This document shows, piece after piece, positions 25,427 to 33,657 of a stretch of DNA of 64,000 nt; the first letter of the stretch is position 1; every line of letters starts with the position of its first letter. The notes below the pieces were generated by a model. The model was not told the DNA's origin, made no database searches, and saw nothing but the letters and a program-made list of their open reading frames with translations. Source of the DNA: Solobacterium sp. (GTDB lineage: Bacteria > Bacillota_I > Bacilli_A > Erysipelotrichales > Erysipelotrichaceae). The DNA is taken from assembly GCA_017941735.1 (NCBI GenBank), contig JAGAVW010000025.1:34553-98552 (forward strand). Direction: 5' to 3'. The translations under genes and the position numbers were made by a program.

Positions 25427-25503
25427 ACTTATAATCTATATCGCATATAACAATAAGAATAGATGCTATGATAAAAATGATAATAGTTATGGAGGATTTA
25501 CTT

Positions 25504-25785
25504 ATGGCATTAAACGAAAAAAATATACTGAGCGATGAAGAATTAGATCATGTTTCTGGTGGTGCAGGAGAAAATGGATATGTTGAAATAAACGGAACTG
25601 TAATCGAGGTTTTACCTAATAGTGGTTTTACCGTTCAATTAGATAATGGTGAAGTTATAACAGCTTATATGTCTGGAGTTTTAAGAATGAATTATGTTCG
25701 TATATTTGTTGGTGATCGTGTGACTGTAAAACGCGGAATTAGTGATGGTTCTAGCGCAAGGGTTACATATAAATTCAAAGCTTAA
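25504..25785 (+). CDS. IF-1 paralogue with N-terminal double-glycine leader
   Basis: A 93-residue protein. Residues 1-20, MALNEKNILSDEELDHVSGG, have the form of a bacteriocin or RiPP leader (LSDEELDxVSGG), which C39-type peptidase-transporters cut after the second glycine. Residues 25-93 are an IF-1 OB fold: VEINGTVIEVLPNSGFTVQL and RMNYVRIFVGDRVTV align with [19 protein letters not shown] and [15 protein letters not shown] of the infA product. The SPYDL segment of true IF-1 is replaced by a Gly/Ser-rich stretch. GGAGG (25491-25495) stands 8 nt before the ATG at 25504; upstream in-frame codons lack such a site. No exporter is seen nearby. It may be a secreted OB-fold peptide or a repurposed regulator. 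Confidence 0.8.
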   Translation: MALNEKNILSDEELDHVSGGAGENGYVEINGTVIEVLPNSGFTVQLDNGEVITAYMSGVLRMNYVRIFVGDRVTVKRGISDGSSARVTYKFKA

Positions 25786-25828
25786 TTATGATTCAAAATA
25801 GAGACTGGCTCAATATAGGTTAAAGATT

Positions 25829-25865
25829 AGCACAGGATTTGATAGGTGTTTTACCTGTGCTTTTG
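25829..25865 (+). terminator. Terminator after the IF-1 paralogue
   Basis: AGCACAGG (25829-25836) and CCTGTGCT (25854-25861) form an 8-bp stem over a 17-nt loop, followed by TTTG. The remainder of the gap to 26065 (25866-26065) shows no gene I can support. Confidence 0.65.
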
Positions 25866-26065
25866 TATAGTAGATTTCATCAAAACAATAATCAAATATT
25901 TCAATATCAATTACCTTTAACATTCCCGTTTTCTCCAATGTTTAAAGGATTCTTTATTGAGACATTTTCATTTTGGAATCACAATTAGTTTTATACTGAT
26001 TACAGAATCCATATAGTTGTGATAAAATTAACATACTAAAGGGCTTCATAGATGAGGAGGACATC

Positions 26066-28861
26066 ATGATACCAGAGAAATATAAGAATTATATGTTCAA
26101 CGAGAATGACTTTTTCAATGAGGATTATAAGTGCGAAGATCCGGAAAAGGAAAAGCTCGTTAAAGAGTTGGCATGCCTAATTACGGATGATATCAACATG
26201 AAAAAACCAACTGATATCACGCCACAAGATCCAGATTTTTGGATTTTAGACCGTTTATTAACCAAAGAACAAATTAAGTTTATGCTGACATTCCAAAAGA
26301 AGAGAGTTGTAAAACTCTTACCAGAAGAAATGGCAGCACGCAACAACATGACACCAGAAGAAGCAGAGAAGATGGCATTCGAAATCTGTGAAATTGGCCT
26401 CATGGAATTTGACCGGGAAAACCCAGAAAAAAGAAGACAATATTTCATTCCGAAATGGGTAGTTGGTTCTGGTGAATACATGATGATGACATCGTGGTTA
26501 CTAGAAAAACATCCAGAAATTGCGACCTTCTTCAACTATGCCTCGAGTGTTCCGGTTGGAAAAGTTGCACGCTTTGTTCCGCCAGGAGGAGGCGGACTTG
26601 GCATGCATGTTATTCCTGTTGAAAAAGCAATTGAACATGAAAGCAAGTCGGTATCGGTAGAACATTTATCACACTGGTTAAAGAAATACGATAAGTATTG
26701 TGTTGATGTTTGTTCGTGTCGTCGTCAACAGGCAATGCGTGGGGAAGGCGTTGGCGATATCGAAGGCTATATGTGCTTAGCAGTAGGCGATATGGCAGAG
26801 TATGTCGTTGAAACCCATAAAGATGCAAAATACATTACGTACGAAGAAGTTATGGATATCTTAAAGATCTCCGAAGAAAAAGGATTTGTACACCAAATTA
26901 CAAACCTGGATGGAGAAGATAAGATTGTTGGTATCTGTAACTGTTCAGCAGGCGCATGTAATGCGATTCGTACTTCCCAATTATTCAATACACCAAATAT
27001 GTCTGCTTCCGCATATCGTGCGCATGTCGATCGTGAAAAGTGTGTCGCATGTGGAAAGTGTGTCGAAGTTTGTCCAGTTGGTGCAGCTAAGCTTGGTCAA
27101 AAGCTATGTCTCCAAAATGGCGAAGAAGTGAAGTATAAATTAACCGAACTTCCAGATGCGCAAAAGTGGGGAACGGATAAGTGGAATAAGAATTATCGTG
27201 AAGATGCGAAAATCAATACTTATGAAAAAGGAACCGCACCTTGTAAGGCGGCATGTCCTGCTCACTTAGCAGTACAAGGCTATATTAAGATGGCTGCAGA
27301 AGGGCGCTATCTAGATGCCTTAAAACTCATCAAACAAGATAACCCATTCCCAGCGGTTTGTGGTGCAGTATGTAATAAACGCTGTGAAGATCATTGTACA
27401 AGAGGAACGATTGATCAACCAGTTGCGATTGATGAAATCAAGAAGTTTATTGCAGCCCAAGAATTAAACGCAGAAGTACGTTATATTCCAAATTGTTATA
27501 ACGATGTTGGTGAACAATGGGGCGATGAATACAAGGTGGCAATCATTGGTGCTGGCCCAGCTGGTTTATCGGCTGCCTTCTATCTAAGAAAACAAGGTTA
27601 TCCAGTTACAGTCTTTGAAAAAGAAGAAAAACCTGGTGGCATGTTGATGTATGGAATTCCAAACTTCCGCTTAGAAAAGAAAGTCATTGAAGCAGAAATC
27701 GATGTCATTCGTGCCATGGGTGCTGAGATTAAGTGTGGCGTGGAAGTTGGAAAAGACATCACAATTCCAGAATTAAGAAAACAAGGTTATAAAGCATTCT
27801 TTGTCGCAATTGGTATGCAGGCAGGAAGAAAAGCAAATATACCAAACGAAGAGTATGCGGAAAGTGGTGTTGATTTCTTACGTCGCGCAAATGGAAATCC
27901 TGGCGAATTACTCCATGGTAAGACGGTTGTAATTGGTGGCGGTAACGTAGCAATTGACGTAGCACGTTGTGCATTTAGAGCAGGTGCTTCGGATGTTGAA
28001 ATGTATTGCTTAGAAGGACCAGATGAAATGCCAGCAGCAAAAGATGAAATCGCCGAAGCAAAAGAAGAGGGCGTTTCCATTAAGAACTGTTGGGGTCCAA
28101 AAGAAATCCTTGTCAAAGATGGAAAGATTACAGGCATTGTGATGAAACAATGTACACAAGTTTATGACAAAGATGGTAAATTCAATCCAGTCTATGATGA
28201 AAATGAATTAAAGACAGTAGAATGTGAACACGTTCTATTATCCATTGGCCAAGCAGCTGTTCTTGGTGACTTACTCAAAGATACCAAAGTAGTTGTAAGA
28301 CCAAATGGAACCATCGAAGCAAACCCAGTTACCTATCAAACTGCTGAAGAAGATATTTTCGTTGGTGGCGATATTTTCCATGGCGCACGGTTTGCGATTG
28401 ATGCGATTGAAACTGGACGCAAAGCGTATATCAGTATCAACCGTTTCGTCCACTATGGACAAAGCTTAACGATTGGTAGAGACTTAAGAGAATTCAACGA
28501 ATTAGATAAAGAGGATATTCGTGTTGAATCTTATGACAACGCACAAAGACAAGTTCCAGGCTTGAAGCCAGGTGATGCAAAAAATACCTATGATGATTTA
28601 CGTCTTGCCTTAACCGAAGAACAAGTCAAAGCAGAAGCAAATCGTTGCTTGAAGTGTGGGGTATCCTTTGTGGATGTCAATCGTTGTATCGGTTGTGGTC
28701 TATGTACAACACGTTGTGAATTTGATGCGATTAAATTAACAAGAGATATGCCAGCAGCTTCAAGAATGTATACAGCTGAAAACGGGAAACTCAAAGCCAT
28801 CCTTCCACATATCGTAAAACGTGGTATTAAGATCTTACTTAACAATAAGAAGAACCAATAA
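26066..28861 (+). CDS. Multi-domain iron-sulfur FAD-dependent oxidoreductase (GltD-like)
   Basis: A 931-residue cytoplasmic flavoprotein. Residues 1-310 are an N-terminal region with cysteines in YDKYCVDVCSCRRQQAM and VGICNCSAGACNAI. A ferredoxin motif CVACGKCVEVCPVGA follows. Then comes the GltD-type module: APCKAACPAHLAVQGYIKMA and GAVCNKRCEDHC for Fe-S, the FAD motif GAGPAGLSAAFYLRKQGYPV and the NAD(P) motif VIGGGNVAIDVARCAFRAGA. A last Fe-S pair, CLKCG and CIGCGLCTTRCEFDAI, ends the chain. It should pass electrons between NAD(P)H and an unknown partner. It is not glutamate synthase beta alone; the extra N-terminal domain argues for another partner. GAGGAGG precedes the start. Confidence 0.85.
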   Translation: MIPEKYKNYMFNENDFFNEDYKCEDPEKEKLVKELACLITDDINMKKPTDITPQDPDFWILDRLLTKEQIKFMLTFQKKRVVKLLPEEMAARNNMTPEEAEKMAFEICEIGLMEFDRENPEKRRQYFIPKWVVGSGEYMMMTSWLLEKHPEIATFFNYASSVPVGKVARFVPPGGGGLGMHVIPVEKAIEHESKSVSVEHLSHWLKKYDKYCVDVCSCRRQQAMRGEGVGDIEGYMCLAVGDMAEYVVETHKDAKYITYEEVMDILKISEEKGFVHQITNLDGEDKIVGICNCSAGACNAIRTSQLFNTPNMSASAYRAHVDREKCVACGKCVEVCPVGAAKLGQKLCLQNGEEVKYKLTELPDAQKWGTDKWNKNYREDAKINTYEKGTAPCKAACPAHLAVQGYIKMAAEGRYLDALKLIKQDNPFPAVCGAVCNKRCEDHCTRGTIDQPVAIDEIKKFIAAQELNAEVRYIPNCYNDVGEQWGDEYKVAIIGAGPAGLSAAFYLRKQGYPVTVFEKEEKPGGMLMYGIPNFRLEKKVIEAEIDVIRAMGAEIKCGVEVGKDITIPELRKQGYKAFFVAIGMQAGRKANIPNEEYAESGVDFLRRANGNPGELLHGKTVVIGGGNVAIDVARCAFRAGASDVEMYCLEGPDEMPAAKDEIAEAKEEGVSIKNCWGPKEILVKDGKITGIVMKQCTQVYDKDGKFNPVYDENELKTVECEHVLLSIGQAAVLGDLLKDTKVVVRPNGTIEANPVTYQTAEEDIFVGGDIFHGARFAIDAIETGRKAYISINRFVHYGQSLTIGRDLREFNELDKEDIRVESYDNAQRQVPGLKPGDAKNTYDDLRLALTEEQVKAEANRCLKCGVSFVDVNRCIGCGLCTTRCEFDAIKLTRDMPAASRMYTAENGKLKAILPHIVKRGIKILLNNKKNQ

Positions 28862-28864
28862 GTA

Positions 28865-28900
28865 AAGAAGATCAGCTTAATTGCTGATCTTCTTTTTCTT
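28865..28900. terminator. Convergent terminator between the flavoprotein gene and hypA
   Basis: AAGAAGATCAGC and GCTGATCTTCTT form a 12-bp perfect stem with a 6-nt loop followed by TTTTCTT on the plus strand. The hypA stop codon lies inside the first arm. Confidence 0.85.
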
Positions 28901-29240
28901 CCGCTTCTATTTGTTTGATGTTACATTCATTGCCTTCTACAAGATAAGTATGTTCACTATGGCAATAAGGACAAATCTTTCCATACTCTACTGTTTCATA
29001 TTCTTGTTTACAATCTTCACAAAAGGTAACGGCTTTAATCACTTCAATATAGAGTTTGGCATCCTTTAAGAGAGGATGCTTTCTTTTGAAATAATCCCAA
29101 CACTCTTCAAAATAGTCTGTCATGATACCAGAGACTTCTCCAATCTCTAAGGTAACCGAACCAATCTTTGAAAGATGATTTTCTTCTGCTAATTCATCCA
29201 AAGTTTTTGCGACATGTGTGACAATACTCAATTCATGCAT
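28872..29240 (-). CDS. hypA: Nickel metallochaperone HypA
   Basis: A 122-residue protein. It starts MHELSI, and His2 is the nickel ligand of the family. The zinc domain has FCEDCKQEY and ICPYCHSEH, the two CxxC pairs. HypA works with HypB to load nickel into [NiFe]-hydrogenase, or into urease in some bacteria. It lies 1 nt after hypB, last in a three-gene minus-strand operon. The C-terminal tail is short and acidic. Confidence 0.93.
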   Translation of the reverse strand: MHELSIVTHVAKTLDELAEENHLSKIGSVTLEIGEVSGIMTDYFEECWDYFKRKHPLLKDAKLYIEVIKAVTFCEDCKQEYETVEYGKICPYCHSEHTYLVEGNECNIKQIEAEEKEDQQLS

Positions 29241-29241
29241 A

Positions 29242-29904
29242 TTAATCTTCTTTCCATTTCTTTATTTCTTCTTTTAACCAATCTTCCCATGCTTCCATTC
29301 CTTCTCCAGTTTTCGCACTGACAGGGAAGATTTGAATGTCTTTATTTAAATACTTCACACGTTCCTTACATTTCTCTAAATCAAAATCAAAATAAGGTAA
29401 CGCATCCATCTTCGTGATAACAAGCGCATCACTTGTTTGAAACATAAGAGGATACTTAAGTGGTTTATCATCGCCTTCTGGTACACTCAACAACATCACA
29501 TTCTTTGATGCACCGGTCGCAAATTCCGCAGGACAAATAAGATTCCCAATATTTTCTAAGATGGCTAAATCAATATTCTCTAAACCCATCTCTTCTAAGC
29601 CTTGGCGTGTCATTCCTGCATCCATGTGACACATTCCATCGGTATGTACTTGAATGGAACGTGCACCCAGTGCTTCAATGGCACGGGCATCCACATCGGC
29701 TTCAATATCTGCCTCCAAAACAGCGATATTGTATTCGTGTTGTAAATCAGAAATAGTCTTTTTCAATAGCGTTGTTTTGCCTGAGCCTGCTGAAGACATA
29801 AGGTTAATGAAGAATACACCTTTTTCTTTTAATTCCTTGCGTAATACTTCCGCATCTCTATCATTCGATGCGGTAACGGTTTTATGTAGTTCAATTACTT
29901 TCAT
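29242..29904 (-). CDS. hypB: Nickel-insertion GTPase HypB, copy 2
   Basis: A 220-residue SIMIBI GTPase. The P-loop SSAGSGKTT lies near residue 37, and EADIEADVDA and HTDGMCHMDAGM hold the metal-binding Cys-His pair. ENIGNLICPAEFATGASKNV and the guanine motif ITKMD complete the family. It lacks an N-terminal His-rich nickel store. It overlaps the first hypB copy by 4 nt, and hypA follows at once. Confidence 0.93.
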   Translation of the reverse strand: MKVIELHKTVTASNDRDAEVLRKELKEKGVFFINLMSSAGSGKTTLLKKTISDLQHEYNIAVLEADIEADVDARAIEALGARSIQVHTDGMCHMDAGMTRQGLEEMGLENIDLAILENIGNLICPAEFATGASKNVMLLSVPEGDDKPLKYPLMFQTSDALVITKMDALPYFDFDLEKCKERVKYLNKDIQIFPVSAKTGEGMEAWEDWLKEEIKKWKED

Positions 29905-30569
29905 TGTCTTTCCCTATAACTTTCAATTTCATTTATGAGTACTTCAAGAAAGGGATCAATGCCTTCCTTTGTTTTGGCACTTAAATAATAAATCTTAGCA
30001 TTTGGATTTTGTTTCTTGACGTTTGCTTCAAAGGCAGCATCATCAAAATCAAAGATTGGTTTTGTATCAATTTTATTCACTAATACATAATCACTTACTT
30101 GAAACATGAGGGGATATTTAAGTGGTTTATCATCACCCTCTGGCACACTTAGAATCATAAGATTTAACGTAGCACCGGTATCAAATTCTGCAGGGCATAC
30201 AAGATTCCCAATGTTTTCTAAGAAGATGACATCTAAATCATCAAGGCCTAAGCTTTCTAAGCCACGTGCGGTCATATCCGCATCCATATGGCATAAACCA
30301 CCAGAATGAAGTTGGATTACTTTTACACCTAGTTGTTGGATGGTTTCCGCATCGACCTTAGAATCGACATCCGCTTCCATGACACCAATGCGATAGTGTT
30401 TCTTAAGTTCAGGAAGAATAGCACATAAAAAAGAAGTTTTACCTGCACCAGGAGAAGCCATTACGTTCACAAAGAAAATATTTTTTTCTTTTAATGATTT
30501 CTTTGTTTCTTCTGCCGCTTTCTCGTTATCGGCAGTGATTCTCTCTTTTGTTTCAACTATATTAATCAT
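29901..30569 (-). CDS. hypB: Nickel-insertion GTPase HypB, copy 1
   Basis: A 222-residue paralogue of the next gene. The P-loop is ASPGAGKTS; EADVDSKVDAETI, HSGGLCHMDADM, ENIGNLVCPAEFDTGATLN and the guanine motif VNKID are present. Identity to the second copy looks well over half in the G motifs but low at the N-terminus, so it is an old duplication rather than a recent one. TATAAT and GAGGAAAA stand upstream of its start, making it the first gene of the hypB-hypB-hypA operon. Why two copies are kept is unclear. Confidence 0.92.
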   Translation of the reverse strand: MINIVETKERITADNEKAAEETKKSLKEKNIFFVNVMASPGAGKTSFLCAILPELKKHYRIGVMEADVDSKVDAETIQQLGVKVIQLHSGGLCHMDADMTARGLESLGLDDLDVIFLENIGNLVCPAEFDTGATLNLMILSVPEGDDKPLKYPLMFQVSDYVLVNKIDTKPIFDFDDAAFEANVKKQNPNAKIYYLSAKTKEGIDPFLEVLINEIESYRERQ

Positions 30570-30665
30570 AAGTTTTCCTCGTCTTTATTATACATGATGG
30601 TGGTTATGTTCAGGCTTCAAAAAAGAGGGGAAGATGGAATCAAATCATAAATCTTGAGCGTGCGA

Positions 30666-30671
30666 TATAAT
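30666..30671 (+). promoter_or_regulatory. -10 element of the MATE fusion gene
   Basis: TATAAT, 39 nt before the start; no clear -35 is visible. Confidence 0.4.
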
Positions 30672-30710
30672 GTATTTATAAAACGTAATCGACACAACAA
30701 GAGGTAACGT

Positions 30711-32471
30711 ATGCACAACATGAAAATGATTCGAAAAATGATGTTTCTTTTATTACCTGCACAAATTCTTTTGGCAGTGGTAGGAACCATTAATAATTTA
30801 GTTTCGACTTATTTCGCAAGTAATTATGTTGGTGTGGATGCGTTGAGTGCGGTTGGCTTATATAGTCCACTCAATATGTTTCTTAACGCAACGGGCACAT
30901 TACTTTCAGGTGGTTGTGCGATCATTTGTGGGAAATTATTGGGTCAAAATGATCATAAAAAATTACAAGGTGTCTTTTCTTTAGACTTAATTGTCGCAAG
31001 TATTATTGGGCTTCTATTTGCGCTTGTTTTAGGAAGTGCAGCTGCACTGAATCAAACCTCGTTCTTCACCAAAGATCCAGTTGTGCGAAATCTTTTCAAC
31101 CAATTTCTTTTAGGGCAAGTCATTGGTATGGTGCCAACGCTTCTCTCTGCGCAACTACCGGTATTTCTTGCCATGGAAAATCAAAACAAGCGTACCTTTA
31201 TCGCAAGTTTAGTTTATATTTTCTTTAATTTAATTTTTAATGTGACATTTGTCTTATTCATGAAGATGGGAATTTTTGGGGTAGCCTTATCTTCTTCTTT
31301 AGGAATGTGGATATTTATCTTTGTGGCAGGTGAATACTTTGTCTCCAAGAAGTCAGAACTGAAATATGTATTCCATTCTATCCCTTGGCAACAAATCACA
31401 AATATCATCAGTATTGGTTTTCCAGGTGCGGCATCCTTTCTTTATCAAACGGTGCGTGGCTTAATCGTCAATCGTCTTTTAGAAGCGCGTATTGGAAGTG
31501 TAGGTCTATCTGCTTTTGCGGGAGCGAATAATATTATGGGCTTATTCTGGGCAATTCCGAGTGGAATGGTTGCGGTGTCGCGTTTATTAATGGGCATTAG
31601 TATTGGTGAAGAAGATCGACGTAGTTTAATCGATGTGATGAAAGGGGCAATGTGGTATTATGTGCCACTTATGGCATTGATTGATGTGGGAATTATTTTG
31701 TGCGCGAATCCACTCACTTATCTCTTATTTAAAGACACGAGTTCGCAAGTATTCACGATGGCCGCAAATGGTTTGCGTATTCTTCCACTATGTATGCCAT
31801 TTAGTGTCATGTATTTACATTTTGTATGTTACGGACAATCGATTGACCGTAAAGTCTATATCAATGTATTAGCGCTTCTAGATGGAGTGATTTGTGTCGT
31901 GGTCTTCTCCTATTTACTCATTCATTCGATGGGTATTAATGGGGTATATGTCGCAAATGTCTTAAATGGAGTCATCACAACCATCTATATCATTGCCTAT
32001 GCATGGATTAAGTTAAAACGGATGCCTAAAAGTATTGAAGATCTTATGGTTATCCCAAAAGAGTTTGGGGCACCTGAAGAAAACCGTATCGATATTAGTT
32101 TAAATACGATGGAAGAAGTCGTTCATTTAGCTGAAAAGATTCAAGCCTTCTGTAAAGAAAAGGGCATTGATGAAAGACGTGCCTATTTAGCAGCGCTTGC
32201 GATGGAAGAGATGGCAGGGAATATTGTTTCCCATGGTTTTACGAAAGACCATAAAAAACATACGATTGATGTGCGTGTCGTTTATAAAGACGAAGATGTC
32301 ATTATGCGTATTAAAGATGACTGTATCCCGTTTGATCCAAAAGAGCGTAAAGACTTAACCGAGAATGAAGATATCACAAAGAATATCGGTATTCGTATGG
32401 TCTATCGCATCGCAAAGAAAATTGATTATCAAAATCTCTTAGGTTTAAATGTCTTACAGATTCGTATTTAA
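30711..32471 (+). CDS. MATE-family transporter fused to a SpoIIAB/RsbW-like ATPase domain
   Basis: A 586-residue protein. Residues 1 to about 445 are a MATE-type exporter with twelve membrane segments (MMFLLLPAQILLAVVGTINN; LSAVGLYSPLNMFLNATGTL; FPGAASFLYQTVRGLIVNRL). From about residue 458 comes a cytoplasmic GHKL ATPase domain of the anti-sigma kind: ALAMEEMAGNIVSHGF is the N box, DDCIPFDP the G1 box and NIGIRMVYRIA the G2 box. Such domains bind ATP and phosphorylate or sequester partner proteins. In the fusion it may sense or gate transport, or signal from it. AGAGG precedes the ATG. No partner STAS protein is seen. Confidence 0.85.
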   Translation: MHNMKMIRKMMFLLLPAQILLAVVGTINNLVSTYFASNYVGVDALSAVGLYSPLNMFLNATGTLLSGGCAIICGKLLGQNDHKKLQGVFSLDLIVASIIGLLFALVLGSAAALNQTSFFTKDPVVRNLFNQFLLGQVIGMVPTLLSAQLPVFLAMENQNKRTFIASLVYIFFNLIFNVTFVLFMKMGIFGVALSSSLGMWIFIFVAGEYFVSKKSELKYVFHSIPWQQITNIISIGFPGAASFLYQTVRGLIVNRLLEARIGSVGLSAFAGANNIMGLFWAIPSGMVAVSRLLMGISIGEEDRRSLIDVMKGAMWYYVPLMALIDVGIILCANPLTYLLFKDTSSQVFTMAANGLRILPLCMPFSVMYLHFVCYGQSIDRKVYINVLALLDGVICVVVFSYLLIHSMGINGVYVANVLNGVITTIYIIAYAWIKLKRMPKSIEDLMVIPKEFGAPEENRIDISLNTMEEVVHLAEKIQAFCKEKGIDERRAYLAALAMEEMAGNIVSHGFTKDHKKHTIDVRVVYKDEDVIMRIKDDCIPFDPKERKDLTENEDITKNIGIRMVYRIAKKIDYQNLLGLNVLQIRI

Positions 32472-32488
32472 AAATATATGAACTAAGC

Positions 32489-33547
32489 TCATGTATTATT
32501 CTGTATATAGTTTAGGATTTGAGATACTTCTTCACTATTTAGTCCACCTTGTTTGAGATATTGGATGGCAGAAGTTTGTAAGTCTAAATCTTCTAAAGGA
32601 GTGGTAGGTTCTTTTTCACACATACTGTATAAGAAATCATGGATGTTATCTAAAATCGCTTCGTATTTTTTAGGGGCACTTGTTTCGGTAATTTGGTAAT
32701 AGCAGTCATATGTTTTCATATAATCCGCAATGATATCTTGCGCATGCGCACCGGCTAAGGACATGATTGTTGCGCATACAAATCCCGTGCGATCTTTTCC
32801 TTCGGCGCAGTGTACTAAAACCGGTCCTTCGTGTTGAGTCATTTCCAGTAAGCCCTTTGCGAGTTTCTCTTTAAAATCCAAAGAGCGATAATTCACATTC
32901 AACAACAGCAACAAGACATCTCCTTTTTCATATAGGGAATGATAATAAGGCGAATTAAAATCTTCTTTTTCTAAAAAGGAAGCATATTTCTTTTCACTAT
33001 TGGACAAATTAAGCACACAACGAATGCCATATTGTTTTACGAGTTGATCGGTTGGTGTACCACGGTGGTGCCAATTATCGCAAGGCGACGCACTGCGATA
33101 AAAATAATGGGGCTTAATATTTCCACATTTTAATTCTCTAAAATTACAATAGGTTTCTAATGAGTCAAAGTCTTCAATGGCATCCGAATATTCTAAAGAG
33201 AATAATTCTTGAATCTCTAAATATTTTCCTTTTTCTTCTAAGAATACTTCCGCATAAGTATCATCCTTAACGTCAAATTCATACCAAGTAGGATTTCCAC
33301 AATTTCTGGCGATTTTAATATAGGGGTCACCTGGATACCCACATAACATGAGTTCTTCTACGCCACTATAATACCCAGAGTAAAAAGGAATATCCTTAAG
33401 CGTCGTTCCATCTTCTAAGACAATGGTGACACTATCCCCAAAGGAAAACCCACGCTTTTGGAAATCAGCGATGGTGATACCTAAAAAGATATTTTCGAAT
33501 TCTTCATCAAAGATGGTTTTTATTTTTCCAGTTGTTAAAGTGTTCAT
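32489..33547 (-). CDS. Tyrosine-protein phosphatase with N-terminal beta-barrel-like domain
   Basis: A 352-residue protein. The C-terminal half is a Y_phosphatase3-type tyrosine phosphatase: FYRSASPCDNW, then the P-loop HCAEGKDRTG with catalytic Cys247 and Arg253. Residues 1-110 (LTTGKIKTIFDEEFENIFLG, VTIVLEDGTTLKDIPFYSGY) resemble the beta domain of SAM hydroxide adenosyltransferases; that is a loose match. I set the start at ATG 33547 because an upstream ATG would run 53 codons into the divergent gene. TATAAT lies 6 nt before the chosen ATG, with no ribosome binding site. It may act on tyrosine phosphates or phosphoinositides. Confidence 0.82.
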   Translation of the reverse strand: MNTLTTGKIKTIFDEEFENIFLGITIADFQKRGFSFGDSVTIVLEDGTTLKDIPFYSGYYSGVEELMLCGYPGDPYIKIARNCGNPTWYEFDVKDDTYAEVFLEEKGKYLEIQELFSLEYSDAIEDFDSLETYCNFRELKCGNIKPHYFYRSASPCDNWHHRGTPTDQLVKQYGIRCVLNLSNSEKKYASFLEKEDFNSPYYHSLYEKGDVLLLLLNVNYRSLDFKEKLAKGLLEMTQHEGPVLVHCAEGKDRTGFVCATIMSLAGAHAQDIIADYMKTYDCYYQITETSAPKKYEAILDNIHDFLYSMCEKEPTTPLEDLDLQTSAIQYLKQGGLNSEEVSQILNYIQNNT

Positions 33548-33553
33548 AAACCT

Positions 33554-33559
33554 ATTATA
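33554..33559 (-). promoter_or_regulatory. -10 element six bases before the phosphatase start
   Basis: TATAAT on the minus strand at N6 from ATG 33547, as in three other genes here. Confidence 0.5.
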
Positions 33560-33657
33560 GCGAGAAAATAGTGGGATTTTGAAGGGATACTTTGGGATTG
33601 TATCTTCGAATATTTTGAATAGAATGGTAGAATAATATCTTAAGTTTGAGGTAAGGC

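Noticed and set aside
25786..26065. An open stretch resembling transposase debris after the IF-1 paralogue
   Set aside because: One frame stays open for about 55 codons, but it has no start, no recognisable motif and no terminal inverted repeats.
26066..28861. Calling the flavoprotein the small subunit of glutamate synthase
   Set aside because: It is twice the usual length, has an unrelated cysteine-rich N-terminal domain and no large-subunit gene beside it.
32472..32500. Weak hairpin between the MATE fusion and the phosphatase as a terminator
   Set aside because: The stem is AT-only with a G-T pair and no T run, so support is too thin.
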